Source: a bacterium
Lineage (GTDB): Bacteria > Dependentiae > Babeliae > Babeliales > RVW-14
NCBI GenBank assembly: GCA_010027825.1
Contig: RGUK01000016.1
Coordinates: 1 to 18,391 of the forward strand
Length of the DNA: 18,391 nucleotides
Reading direction: 5' to 3'
Shown here piece after piece: positions 5,956-13,604 of this stretch; positions within the stretch are counted from its first letter, which is position 1; each line of letters starts with the position of its first letter. The notes below the pieces were generated by a model. That model was not told the DNA's origin. It did no database searches and saw only the letters and a list, made by a program, of their open reading frames with translations. Both the position numbers and the translations under genes were made by a program.

Positions 5956-6853
5956 ACTCCACCTCCCGTATGCGTTGCGCGTATGCAGACGCGGCTTTCC
6001 GATTCGCCGGCTAGGCTGGGCTGCGGGTATTTGGTGGGTTTGGCGCTCGGGCGTCATGGTCCGCATCGAGACCGGGCAACCTGACCGAGTCGTCCAATCG
6101 ACCGACTACGAAGCGGAAGACCTGCTTTCGTGGGACTGGACGACGCTGGCGTCTACGTGCGAATCCGCGACGAGCGCAACCGACATGGCGGAGCTTTTGA
6201 CCGTTCGGCCCTACGACGGCTTACCGTTAGCGGCTGATCCGCTTGCTAGGGCCTGCGAGTTGCCCAATCGCGCGGAAAGCGTTGACCCGGAAGGCTGGCC
6301 GGTTTTCGGAATTCCAAAGATTGAAAAACGGAAAGTGAAGTTCGCTCGCCCGCCATTCCAGGCGCCTGCACTGCCGAAAGGGGAGGAGTGGAAAGCGACC
6401 AAGACGGTTCGGCGTTACGTCGGCCCCCCACCGGCACCAGAAGCTCTCTCAGTTTCGCTATTCCGCTCAATCAACTCTAGCGTGTTCGGCATTAATCGGA
6501 CCTGGACTAGCCCTACGACGATTCAATGGGGTGCTGCGACCGCAGACAGTATCAGCGTTGGTGGCACGTTCTCAATTTCTGGCGGAGATCCTGGCTCAAC
6601 CTACAATGTCTCGATAGGCATATCCAACTCGACAACGAACCCAACCACGCTAAGCACTCCATTCCACACTGGGACCTATGGACCTGGAAACGCTCAGGCT
6701 TGGAGCGCCCAACCTTGGCTTATATCGCTGCCAATGTTCGTTGGCATCGGCGATACGCTACCATTCGCGCTCTACTACTCAAAAGTTGGCGGAGGTGCTA
6801 GCGGGTGGGTGCTCGGCAATATTTACGTTCCTGGCGACCTGCCCGGGAGCTGA
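5936..6853 (+). CDS. Tad2/DUF2829-like domain fused to a beta-rich structural-type region, 305 aa
   Basis: Residues about 10-72 read LPYALRVCRRGFPIRRLGWA, then an aromatic stretch (GIWWVWRSGVMVRI), then YEAEDLLSWDWTTLAS. This follows the DUF2829 pattern (A-L ... G-x-x-v-x-R-x-G-W ... D-l-l-A-x-D-W), the family that includes the Thoeris anti-defence protein Tad2 (normally about 80-100 residues). The central ~100 residues are Pro/charged-rich, and the last ~130 are Ser/Thr/Gly-rich beta-like sequence (INSSVFGINRTWTSPTTIQW ... ISLPMFVGIGDTLPFALYY), which looks like a virion or fibre domain. The start overlaps the preceding gene by 20 bases. The domain match is a profile memory, not a search. A purely structural role is the main alternative. 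Confidence 0.5.
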   Translation: MATIPARLHLPYALRVCRRGFPIRRLGWAAGIWWVWRSGVMVRIETGQPDRVVQSTDYEAEDLLSWDWTTLASTCESATSATDMAELLTVRPYDGLPLAADPLARACELPNRAESVDPEGWPVFGIPKIEKRKVKFARPPFQAPALPKGEEWKATKTVRRYVGPPPAPEALSVSLFRSINSSVFGINRTWTSPTTIQWGAATADSISVGGTFSISGGDPGSTYNVSIGISNSTTNPTTLSTPFHTGTYGPGNAQAWSAQPWLISLPMFVGIGDTLPFALYYSKVGGGASGWVLGNIYVPGDLPGS

Positions 6854-6966
6854 GTTTTTTCTGCACAAAGGGCTAAGGTTTATTAAACGCACGGTGCAAA
6901 CTGTAAGAATAGATTTGCACGCACAACCTTATAAACCTCACTCTTCGGTGCAAATAATTTCACACT
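6854..6966 (+). promoter_or_regulatory. AT-rich leader with repeated GTGCAAA motifs
   Basis: This is the longest gene-free stretch in the phage part (113 bases) and is much more AT-rich than its neighbours. It holds CGGTGCAAA at 6892-6900 and again at 6946-6954, plus the inverted form TTTGCAC at 6914-6920. The first and inverted copies could form a 7-bp hairpin. A TATAAA lies at 6930-6935, without a good -35 at normal distance. The setting, upstream of the glycosyltransferase-to-terminase unit, suggests a promoter with operator repeats. Confidence 0.45.
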
Positions 6967-8598
6967 ATGGAGCGAATTAACAGAGACAAAGTTAGGGAGC
7001 GATTTCGGGCTAGACGGGCAGAGCGAAAAACGACGGCGGAAGCGCAAGAGTGGGATGTCGTGGTGACCTGCCACCGCCAATATCTAGGCGAAATGCTCAA
7101 CCAATGCTTGCGATCCTGGGACCGCGAGAAAGTGGCGGGCAAGCGCATCTTGGTCTTGGATGACTGCGGATTCGCGCCGTGTCTCGTTGGGCTATCCTGC
7201 CCAGGTTGGGAGGTAGTTAGCGGTCGGTGGGGCAACCCGTCTGGCTCTCGGAATGCGGGGCTCGCAAAAGTGACGGCACCATGGGTTGTTTTTTGGGACG
7301 CCGACAACGACCCTCGGCGAGGCTTAGCCCGAGAGTTTTCGCGCGCTGTGGCTACGGCGCCAGAAAAAGCCGGGTATATTGGACCGGGTGTTCCCGATGG
7401 TGATCCGCGCGACTGCTACGGCGTCGATACTAACGCGCTCTGGAACGTCAAAGCCGTCACAGCTGTAGGCGGTTGGGAAAACACATATATAGAGGACTGG
7501 CGGCTTGGATGGCGCTTGGCGAACGCAGGCTTTCGGCTTGTGCGTATGCACGGCGAGCCCATACATCGACGGCTGCACGGCCAAAACCGCACTTTCCAAG
7601 CGGATGAAGATACGAAACTTTGGGCTGCGCGGGACTTCGCCATCTTGAGCCTGCACCGTGGCGACCGGAAGCTCTCGGAGAAATGGCTACAGTGCCTTGA
7701 TAGCCAGGAACTCCCGCCACGGCTTGGAATTACGCTAGTCGTGGATGCTGACGACGACTTCGCAGGCTGGATTATGACCGAGATCCGGCGCCGATTTCAG
7801 GCCGCTCGCATAGTTCGCCGCAGCTCTGAATCTCTACCGGCTGTCGGTATCGAGGACGTGGCCGGCCGAATGGCGCGGCATCGGCGGGTATTTGACCTCT
7901 ACCAAGCCGGAATGGCTGAGACGCCGGAAGCGTGGGTGTTTACGTGGGAGGATGACGTTTTCCCGCAATGCTCAGATTTGCTGCGCAAGCTCAACATGAC
8001 CCTGAGGCCTGGGCCAAAATGCCAGATCGCAGTCGTCGGCGCGGCATACGCGGAAAGGTACCGGCCGGATCATGTTTGTGCTTCGCGCGAATCTGACAGG
8101 TGGGTTGGCGATATTCTGCTTCGGGATGTGACAAAGCCGCGAAAGGTTGGCTCTACTGCCGCCGGATTGACGCTCTGGCGACGCTCAGATTGGGAGGCGA
8201 TGACCGAACAACCTGACGATTCGATTGGCTGGGATTTCGCGATGAATCGGACGGCCCAACGTCGAGGTTGGCAAAGCTGGCTTTTGCCGGATCTGTGCGA
8301 GCACGCAGTCGGTGAGGCGCCAAAGCCCAAAGCTGACCATATTCCCGACGCCGGGCAAAAGGTCGAAACTGCCCTGATTGACAGTCAACCCGAGCCTATG
8401 CTCAAAAATCAAATTCTACAGTTGGTGTTGCCTGCCCTGGTGGCGCAACTAATCCGCGTCCTCGACGAAAAACGCATCAAGCAACTCGCCGACGACCTGA
8501 TCTCGCGATTGGAGCAAGCCGTCGAATCGACGCCTTCCAAGATCGACGACGCTACTGTTCTCCCGCTCGCCAAGCACGTTCGCAGCCTGCTCGACTAA
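6967..8598 (+). CDS. Two-domain GT-A glycosyltransferase with a fused small phage domain, 543 aa
   Basis: Domain 1 (about 28-215) is a family-2-like GT-A fold: WDVVVTCHRQYL, RILVLDDCG, NPSGSRNAGLA, then the DxD-type WVVFWDADNDP (D111/D113), GGWENTYIEDW (acidic pair 176-177) and IHRR (H200). Domain 2 (about 252-450) repeats the plan with an EDD motif (328-330) in WVFTWEDDVFP, SIGWDFAMN and CEHAVGE. Two catalytic-type domains suggest two successive sugar additions. The acceptor (phage DNA, virion protein or host surface) is unknown. Residues 478-543 look like a separate small phage protein: MLKNQILQLVLPALVAQLIR, then a helical end with ATVLPLAKHVRSLLD. An in-frame ATG at 8398 could also produce it alone. 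The stop and next start share one base (TAATG). Confidence 0.7.
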   Translation: MERINRDKVRERFRARRAERKTTAEAQEWDVVVTCHRQYLGEMLNQCLRSWDREKVAGKRILVLDDCGFAPCLVGLSCPGWEVVSGRWGNPSGSRNAGLAKVTAPWVVFWDADNDPRRGLAREFSRAVATAPEKAGYIGPGVPDGDPRDCYGVDTNALWNVKAVTAVGGWENTYIEDWRLGWRLANAGFRLVRMHGEPIHRRLHGQNRTFQADEDTKLWAARDFAILSLHRGDRKLSEKWLQCLDSQELPPRLGITLVVDADDDFAGWIMTEIRRRFQAARIVRRSSESLPAVGIEDVAGRMARHRRVFDLYQAGMAETPEAWVFTWEDDVFPQCSDLLRKLNMTLRPGPKCQIAVVGAAYAERYRPDHVCASRESDRWVGDILLRDVTKPRKVGSTAAGLTLWRRSDWEAMTEQPDDSIGWDFAMNRTAQRRGWQSWLLPDLCEHAVGEAPKPKADHIPDAGQKVETALIDSQPEPMLKNQILQLVLPALVAQLIRVLDEKRIKQLADDLISRLEQAVESTPSKIDDATVLPLAKHVRSLLD

Positions 8599-8831
8599 TG
8601 GACATCACGCCCGTCCTGACTCAGATGGGCTGGGCGGGCATTCTCGCCCTGGCCGTCGCCTATGTATTCCGCGAGCTAAGCCAGGCGCAAAAGCTACGCA
8701 TTGACGCTCTTGAGGATCTGGTTCTCAGGCTCGAAGCGAGAGCGACGGCCTGCGAAGAAGACAGGCTGCGACTCCACCAGACACTAACAGAGGTCAAAGA
8801 GGAGTTGCGCCGGATCACCGGAAATAAATGA
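8598..8831 (+). CDS. Small membrane protein with coiled-coil tail (possible holin or spanin-like)
   Basis: The 77-aa product has one hydrophobic segment near the N-terminus (MGWAGILALAVAYVF, about residues 10-24). A long charged coiled coil follows (AQKLRIDALEDLVLRLEARA ... LTEVKEELRRITGNK). That layout occurs in phage lysis accessory proteins and small membrane-anchored coiled-coil proteins next to terminase genes. No endolysin is present nearby, so a lysis role is a guess. The start overlaps the glycosyltransferase stop by one base and the stop overlaps the TerS start (ATGA). Confidence 0.55.
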   Translation: MDITPVLTQMGWAGILALAVAYVFRELSQAQKLRIDALEDLVLRLEARATACEEDRLRLHQTLTEVKEELRRITGNK

Positions 8832-9433
8832 GCCCGATAGACGTTCCAGCAGACCTTGCCAAAGAGCTTTTGGAGAAGGATCTGGCCAACATAGCGAAGC
8901 GTGTCTCTGCTGGCTATAAACTAACGAAAGCTGAGCGCGCGCTGTTGAACGTCCACGCGGCACAAAACCCGGATGCAGGCCAGACCTACGCCGGCAGCTA
9001 TGTGGAACTGGCCGACGCTCTAGGCGTGTCGCGGCGAACGATTCAGGAGTGGAGAAAGCGCCCGCATGCGCCTACGCCTGCAAGCGACGGTCGGCATGAT
9101 GTGATGGCCTGGCGCGTCTATATGCGGCAACACGGGCTGGCGCAACATACCGAGCCGACGACGCTAGACGAGGACCAACTCAAGACCCGGAAGCTGCTGG
9201 CCGAGGTCGAAGAAAGAGAGCTAAAAGTCGCGATCAAGAAGGAGCAATATGTGCCGGTCGATGTGGTCGCGACTGAGTGGACGACGCGAGTGGGGCGCGC
9301 TGTATCCTTGTTGCGCAACAAGTTTGAGTCCGAATTGCCTCCGATTCTATCCGGTTTAAATGCTGCCGCGATCCAGTCAGAATGCCGTAAAGCAATTGAC
9401 GAGGTGTTGACGGTGCTCCACACGGGAGGATGA
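8828..9433 (+). CDS. Terminase small subunit (TerS, Nu1-like)
   Basis: The 201-aa product has an N-terminal DNA-binding helix-turn-helix, VELADALGVSRRTIQEWRKR (about 59-78). A central charged helix follows (EDQLKTRKLLAEVEERELKV), and then a C-terminal YVPVDVVATEWTTRVGRAVS segment. That segment is typical of Nu1-type small terminases, where it supports oligomerisation and contact with the large subunit. TerS recognises the packaging site and presents DNA to TerL. It starts by ATGA overlap with the membrane/coiled-coil gene and ends by ATGA overlap with the ATP-grasp gene, which separates it from TerL. One copy of the 14-bp palindrome (9308-9321) lies inside its coding sequence. Confidence 0.75.
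   Translation: MSPIDVPADLAKELLEKDLANIAKRVSAGYKLTKAERALLNVHAAQNPDAGQTYAGSYVELADALGVSRRTIQEWRKRPHAPTPASDGRHDVMAWRVYMRQHGLAQHTEPTTLDEDQLKTRKLLAEVEERELKVAIKKEQYVPVDVVATEWTTRVGRAVSLLRNKFESELPPILSGLNAAAIQSECRKAIDEVLTVLHTGG
9308..9321. promoter_or_regulatory. 14-bp perfect palindrome, copy 2, inside TerS
   Basis: TTGTTGCGCAACAA occurs again here, extended to 16 bp of symmetry by C9307 and G9322. It encodes part of the L-L-R-N-K segment of TerS. On the - strand the flank reads AACAAGGATA, sharing 18 bases with the 16207 copy. It is not followed by a gene start, unlike the other two copies. A protein-binding site such as a packaging or regulatory site within the gene is possible. Confidence 0.5.
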
Positions 9434-10095
9434 AGATCAGCTTCCAAAGAGGCTATCAGGGACGCGAGAGATCTGCGATCTTGCAATATGCGACACAGCA
9501 AAATATTGCAGTTGTTGTCGAGGATGTAGCTTCCGTTGGCTGCATTCCTGTTGGCACGGTCAAATACTGCGTGCCACTTTTCGGGCGGCATTTTGTGGAT
9601 TTTTACCCGCCGTTTCTGCTAAACAGGGAAATGTGGTATGCGGATTGCAAGGCATCGCAATCGTTCGCGCAACGCATGGCGCAGGCCGGTGGAGTCTTTG
9701 TAAAACGCGCTGGAGTTTGGAAAGATGCCGAGCATCCGGCGCGGTTGTTTCACGGTGAGGAAATCACAACGCCACTTCCGTTCTGGTATTCAAAGCCCGT
9801 GCGATTTGTGAATGAATGGCGGCTTTACGTCCTGCGCGGGAAAATCTTGGTCGCGGGTTGGTATATGGGCGAGGATGAAGACGCGACAATCCCGCACCTT
9901 GAAAAGCTTGATCGTATTTTCCCTCAGGGTTTCTCAGGCGCCGTAGATATCGGCCTCACGGATCAGGGTGACTATGAGCTTGTCGAAGCGCAACCGCCTT
10001 TTGCGTGCGGATGGTATGGCGAAATGCGGGATTGCGCTCTTTATGGTCAGTGGATTGTTCAGGGCTGGCAAAACTCAGACTGGTGGAAGTATTGA
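9430..10095 (+). CDS. ATP-grasp domain protein (DUF4343-like) between TerS and TerL
   Basis: The 221-aa product shows C-terminal ATP-grasp features: FVKRAG (about 90-95, candidate ATP-binding Lys92), FVNEWRLYVLRGKILVAGWY (about 126-145), FSGAVDIGL and ELVEAQPPFACGWYG (about 183-197). The last is the position of the metal/ATP-binding VEVN motif, here VEAQ. The order EWR ... D-i-g ... VE-x-N matches DUF4343-type ATP-grasp proteins, often found in phages and defence-linked loci. ATP-grasp enzymes ligate a carboxylate to an amine or similar acceptor; the substrate here is unknown. It overlaps TerS by ATGA and TerL by TTGA, so it is part of the packaging operon. Confidence 0.65.
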   Translation: MKISFQRGYQGRERSAILQYATQQNIAVVVEDVASVGCIPVGTVKYCVPLFGRHFVDFYPPFLLNREMWYADCKASQSFAQRMAQAGGVFVKRAGVWKDAEHPARLFHGEEITTPLPFWYSKPVRFVNEWRLYVLRGKILVAGWYMGEDEDATIPHLEKLDRIFPQGFSGAVDIGLTDQGDYELVEAQPPFACGWYGEMRDCALYGQWIVQGWQNSDWWKY

Positions 10096-11894
10096 GCGAA
10101 GAAGCGATCCTAGACCAAATCTGGCGCGATTGCTGGCGACCTCCTGACCGGCGCCCGCCGTGGGCGTGGGCTGAGGATAACATCGCGTCAATTCCGTATT
10201 CGCCTATCCCGGGCAGGTTCCGGGCGGACAACTCGCCATGGGTCAAGGCGCCGCTAGAGGCGTTGGTTGATCCGCGAATCAAGGTCGTCTACTTGATGGC
10301 ATGCGTGCAGGCTTCCAAGACGCTAATTGCTGAGATTGGAAGCGCCTATATCATCGCCAACATGCCAGGCCCGATGCTATGGCTGGACCAAACAGACGAG
10401 GATGCGCGGGACCAGGCAGAGAGTCGGCTAGGCGTGCTCTATGACCAGTGTGAGGCGGTCAAGTCGCTCTATCCAGCAAACCGGCACAAACTCAAGACGG
10501 CCACCAAGCACTTCAACAACGGCATGTCGCTGTGGGTGCTCGGCGCATCAAACAAAACAAACCTGCAACGCCGCTCGATTCGCTGGCTCATTGGTGATGA
10601 GACATGGCGCTGGCCGACCGGGCACATGGCAGAAGCCGAGGCGCGCACGACTGCTTTCGGATGGCTGGGAAAGTGCCTGTTCATGTCGCAGGGCGGGGAA
10701 GACGACGACGACTCGCACCGGAAGTTTCTGATGACCAACCAAAACGAATGGACGTTCTCCTGCTTGGAATGCGAAGAGCGGCAACCGTTCAAGTGGTCAA
10801 ATGTCGAGTGGTCGAGGGACGCACGCGGAGACGATGACGAATGGAACTACGCCCAGGTCCGGGCAACCACGGTTCTGCGCTGTGAATACTGCGGGCACCG
10901 ATACGCAGATGAGGATCGCAACAGGCGCCTTCTGAACGCGACCGGGCAGTATGTGCCGCAGAATCCAACGGCCGCGAGTGAATACGTCGGCTTTCACTGG
11001 AACGCGCTCTGTTCTATGTCCTGGGGCCGGTTGGCGGAACTCTACCTTCGCGCGAAACATGCCACCAAGAGCGGGGACATCGAGCCGCTGAAGATCTTCT
11101 ATCAGAAGCGGCTTGGCCTGCCATGGCGCGAGGATTTCGACGACTTCCAGTTAGAGATCCAGCCAGGGCAGTTCGTCATGGGTGATGCCTGGGAACGTGA
11201 GGCAGGCATGAGCCATTCCGGCAAGATCCTGCCCGCTCCCTACGAACCTGCAAAAGCTGCGGCACCGTTGCGAATGCTGACGGTGGATTGCCAGATGGAT
11301 CACCTTTTCGCCTTAGCTCGAAGCTGGGCTGCGGACGGGTCGAGCCGGCTACTTTATCACGAGCGGATTCTGACGTTCGAAGACGTGGAGACGTTGCGCG
11401 AAAGATTCGGAATTCACCGAAATCTGGTCTTTGTCGATGCAGGCCACGCGACCTATCACGTCTACCAGCAGTGCGCCAAATACGGATGGACGGCGCTCAT
11501 GGGCGATAGCCGCCTCACGTATCAGCATCGACTGAAGGACGGACGGAAAGTTCACCGCTTCTACAGTCCAAAGCGGAAAGTCTCGCTGACTCATTCAGCC
11601 AACTGCTCGGTCTTCTACTGGTCGAACCTCAATATAAAAGACATGCTTGCACGCCTTCGCCGGAACCAAGATCCTGGGCAGGGTCCAACGTGGGAAATCC
11701 CCGAGGACGCAGGCGAGGACTATCTGCGGCAGATGGAATCTGAGAAACGGATTCGCAAAAACGAAAAGTGGCTATGGCAGCAGATCGGGGACAGGGCAAA
11801 CCACCTTTGGGACTGCGAGGCTATGCAGGTCACGGCGGCAGTGATGCTAAAGCTGATCGGCAGGGAAAGCGGCCAGGAAGCAGACGAGAATTGA
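10092..11894 (+). CDS. Terminase large subunit (TerL, GpA family)
   Basis: The 600-aa product is a packaging ATPase/nuclease. It shows a Walker-A-like LMACVQASKTLIAEIG (about 68-83), typical of GpA, Walker B WLIGDETWRW (165-174), and two CxxC pairs (C224/C227 and C264/C267) forming a zinc-ribbon insert. A C-terminal RNase-H-type nuclease has acidic residues in MLTVDCQMDH (D399) and NLVFVDAGHA (D449). GpA enzymes usually make cohesive ends. I choose TTG 10092, which overlaps the ATP-grasp stop as TTGA, like the ATGA junctions beside it. GTG 10083 is the alternative. The frame is open back to 10005, but that would overlap the ATP-grasp gene by 90 bases. The final D-E-N lies 16 bases before the gpW-like gene. 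Confidence 0.9.
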   Translation: MSEEAILDQIWRDCWRPPDRRPPWAWAEDNIASIPYSPIPGRFRADNSPWVKAPLEALVDPRIKVVYLMACVQASKTLIAEIGSAYIIANMPGPMLWLDQTDEDARDQAESRLGVLYDQCEAVKSLYPANRHKLKTATKHFNNGMSLWVLGASNKTNLQRRSIRWLIGDETWRWPTGHMAEAEARTTAFGWLGKCLFMSQGGEDDDDSHRKFLMTNQNEWTFSCLECEERQPFKWSNVEWSRDARGDDDEWNYAQVRATTVLRCEYCGHRYADEDRNRRLLNATGQYVPQNPTAASEYVGFHWNALCSMSWGRLAELYLRAKHATKSGDIEPLKIFYQKRLGLPWREDFDDFQLEIQPGQFVMGDAWEREAGMSHSGKILPAPYEPAKAAAPLRMLTVDCQMDHLFALARSWAADGSSRLLYHERILTFEDVETLRERFGIHRNLVFVDAGHATYHVYQQCAKYGWTALMGDSRLTYQHRLKDGRKVHRFYSPKRKVSLTHSANCSVFYWSNLNIKDMLARLRRNQDPGQGPTWEIPEDAGEDYLRQMESEKRIRKNEKWLWQQIGDRANHLWDCEAMQVTAAVMLKLIGRESGQEADEN

Positions 11895-11910
11895 CAGCTT
11901 AGGCTCTCCC

Positions 11911-12168
11911 ATGGCGCGCGGTCTGTTTGTCGTTGGTTTTACGCAAGAGGAGGTTGAGGACATCCTCGCTAAGGCCAAGACGTTTTTATTGGAAGGCAAA
12001 ACGCTGATGAGCTGGGGAGAATCTGGATCGAGCGCCAGCAAAGAGTTTGCCATGCCAGTTCGCGAAGTCTTGGACGAATGCCAGCACGCTTTACGCATCC
12101 TCGACCCGGGAACCTACGGACGGCAACGGAGCGTCGGAACTACGGTTGTGCTTAACGTGCCCAAATGA
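11911..12168 (+). CDS. gpW-like head-tail joining / head completion protein
   Basis: The 85-aa product has helix FTQEEVEDILAKAKTFLLEG and the segment TLMSWGESGSSASKEF, then VREVLDECQHALRILDPGTY. Its length and position between TerL and the portal match lambda gpW-like proteins, which occupy the portal channel after packaging. The S-W-G-x-S-G-S-S motif is typical of the variant found in GpA/lambda-portal phages. The stop overlaps the portal start (ATGA). It starts at ATG 11911, without a Shine-Dalgarno sequence. Confidence 0.65.
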   Translation: MARGLFVVGFTQEEVEDILAKAKTFLLEGKTLMSWGESGSSASKEFAMPVREVLDECQHALRILDPGTYGRQRSVGTTVVLNVPK

Positions 12169-13604
12169 ATTTTCAGGAACTCGCAGCCCAACTACTCCCG
12201 CCGATCCTGCAACCGAAGGCGTGGTCGAGCAACTATGACAACGCGCAGGTTTCGCCGCGGCGCGGACACATTCCGGGCGCTACACCAAGAGACACCCGGC
12301 GCGATCTGACGCCGCACACTCGGAAGGAACTTGTTCGGCGGGCTCGCTACTTGGTCCGCAACTCTGGATTCGTACGCGAGCTAGTCTCCAATATGGCGAT
12401 CTATTCCGTCGGCGACGGAATCCGGCCGCAGTCTCAGGCTAATGACCCGGAATGGGCTAGCCGCGCAGAGGACTATTTCCGCCAGTGGTCGGCAAGGTGC
12501 GAGGTGACCGGCCGCTTTTCGTTCGAGGAATGCCAGACGCTAGCCTGTCGCGCATTGGACCACGACGGCGAGATCTTCACACTTAAGACCCGAGACAGGT
12601 TTGGGCTGCCTGCAATCCAAATGATTGAAACGCACCGAGTCGGCGGCGATGAGTTCGCAGACGGGTTCATTGATGGTGTTCGGCTCGATCCGTGGGGAGC
12701 GCCCGAAGCCTGGCGAATCGTCCAAGATCTTGGCGACGTTACGGAGCTTCCGGCGAGCCAACTGCTGCACATCTTCGACCCAGAATCCGTTTCCGCAGTT
12801 CGTGCCGCGCCAACCATCCAGCACTCTATCAATCACATCGTGGACGAAATGGAGCTGCTTTCGATAGAAAAGGAGGCCGTGAGAGACAATAGCGACATTT
12901 CTTACATCCTAAAGAATCAGACCGGCCGGATGGAAGAGGGCACGGACTTCGAATTCCGCACCGCTGCCGAAATCGCAGAGGGGACGGAACCAGGCGCCCT
13001 GCAAAAGATAACGGGTGGAAAAGTCGTTGCGCTGAAACCTGACGAGGATCTGGCACCATATCAGCCTAGCCGGCCAAGTCCGGTCTTTACCGGATTCATC
13101 GAACACCTTCGACGTGATTCCGCAGCCGGTGTGCTTCCGTTCGAATTTGCCGTCGATCCGAGCAAAGTTGGCGGCGCAAGTGTTCGCCTCATTATCGCCA
13201 AAGCTGACCGGATGTTCAGTCACCGGCAGGAGATCCTAATTAAGCGCCTCATCAAGCCAACGTGGTTCTACGTGATCGGCGACGCCATCGCGCGCGGCAT
13301 TCTTCCTCCCGTGGAGAACTGGTGGAAAATCGCCTGCGTAACTCCTCGCCGCGTCACTGCGGATGCTGGACGGGAAGCGCAGCAAAACCGGGAGGACGTT
13401 GTCCTCGGCCTCAAAACGCCTTCCGACCACTACGAAGAACTCGGAGCTAACTTTGCCGAGGAAGTAGATAGGCGCGGAAGGGATATGCAGATCATTCTCC
13501 AAAAAGCGGAACAGTACCAAATTCCGCCGCAGATGCTCTGGGCACCGTTCTTTTCGCTGATGCCGCCACCGACTGCCCCTGTTGACAGTCGGCAGGGTGG
13601 GTGA
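12165..13604 (+). CDS. Portal protein, lambda family
   Basis: The 479-aa product has the lambda-portal N-terminal pattern: WSSNYDNAQVSPRRGHIPGA, RRARYLVRNSGFVRELVSNM, IYSVGDGIRPQSQ. A DGEIF strand and MIETHRVGG follow, then the central ISYILKNQTG and PFEFAVDPSKVGGASVRLII, and the long C-terminal helix with HRQEILIKRLIKPTWF. Portals form the dodecameric channel at one capsid vertex through which TerL pumps DNA. The length is in the usual 450-530 range. It overlaps the gpW-like gene (ATGA) and the protease gene (GTGA), so the head genes are translationally linked. Confidence 0.9.
   Translation: MNFQELAAQLLPPILQPKAWSSNYDNAQVSPRRGHIPGATPRDTRRDLTPHTRKELVRRARYLVRNSGFVRELVSNMAIYSVGDGIRPQSQANDPEWASRAEDYFRQWSARCEVTGRFSFEECQTLACRALDHDGEIFTLKTRDRFGLPAIQMIETHRVGGDEFADGFIDGVRLDPWGAPEAWRIVQDLGDVTELPASQLLHIFDPESVSAVRAAPTIQHSINHIVDEMELLSIEKEAVRDNSDISYILKNQTGRMEEGTDFEFRTAAEIAEGTEPGALQKITGGKVVALKPDEDLAPYQPSRPSPVFTGFIEHLRRDSAAGVLPFEFAVDPSKVGGASVRLIIAKADRMFSHRQEILIKRLIKPTWFYVIGDAIARGILPPVENWWKIACVTPRRVTADAGREAQQNREDVVLGLKTPSDHYEELGANFAEEVDRRGRDMQIILQKAEQYQIPPQMLWAPFFSLMPPPTAPVDSRQGG

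Noticed and set aside
10005..10091. Upstream ATG start for TerL
   Set aside because: It would overlap the ATP-grasp gene by 90 bases; the TTG/GTG starts at the gene junction fit the TerL N-terminus better.
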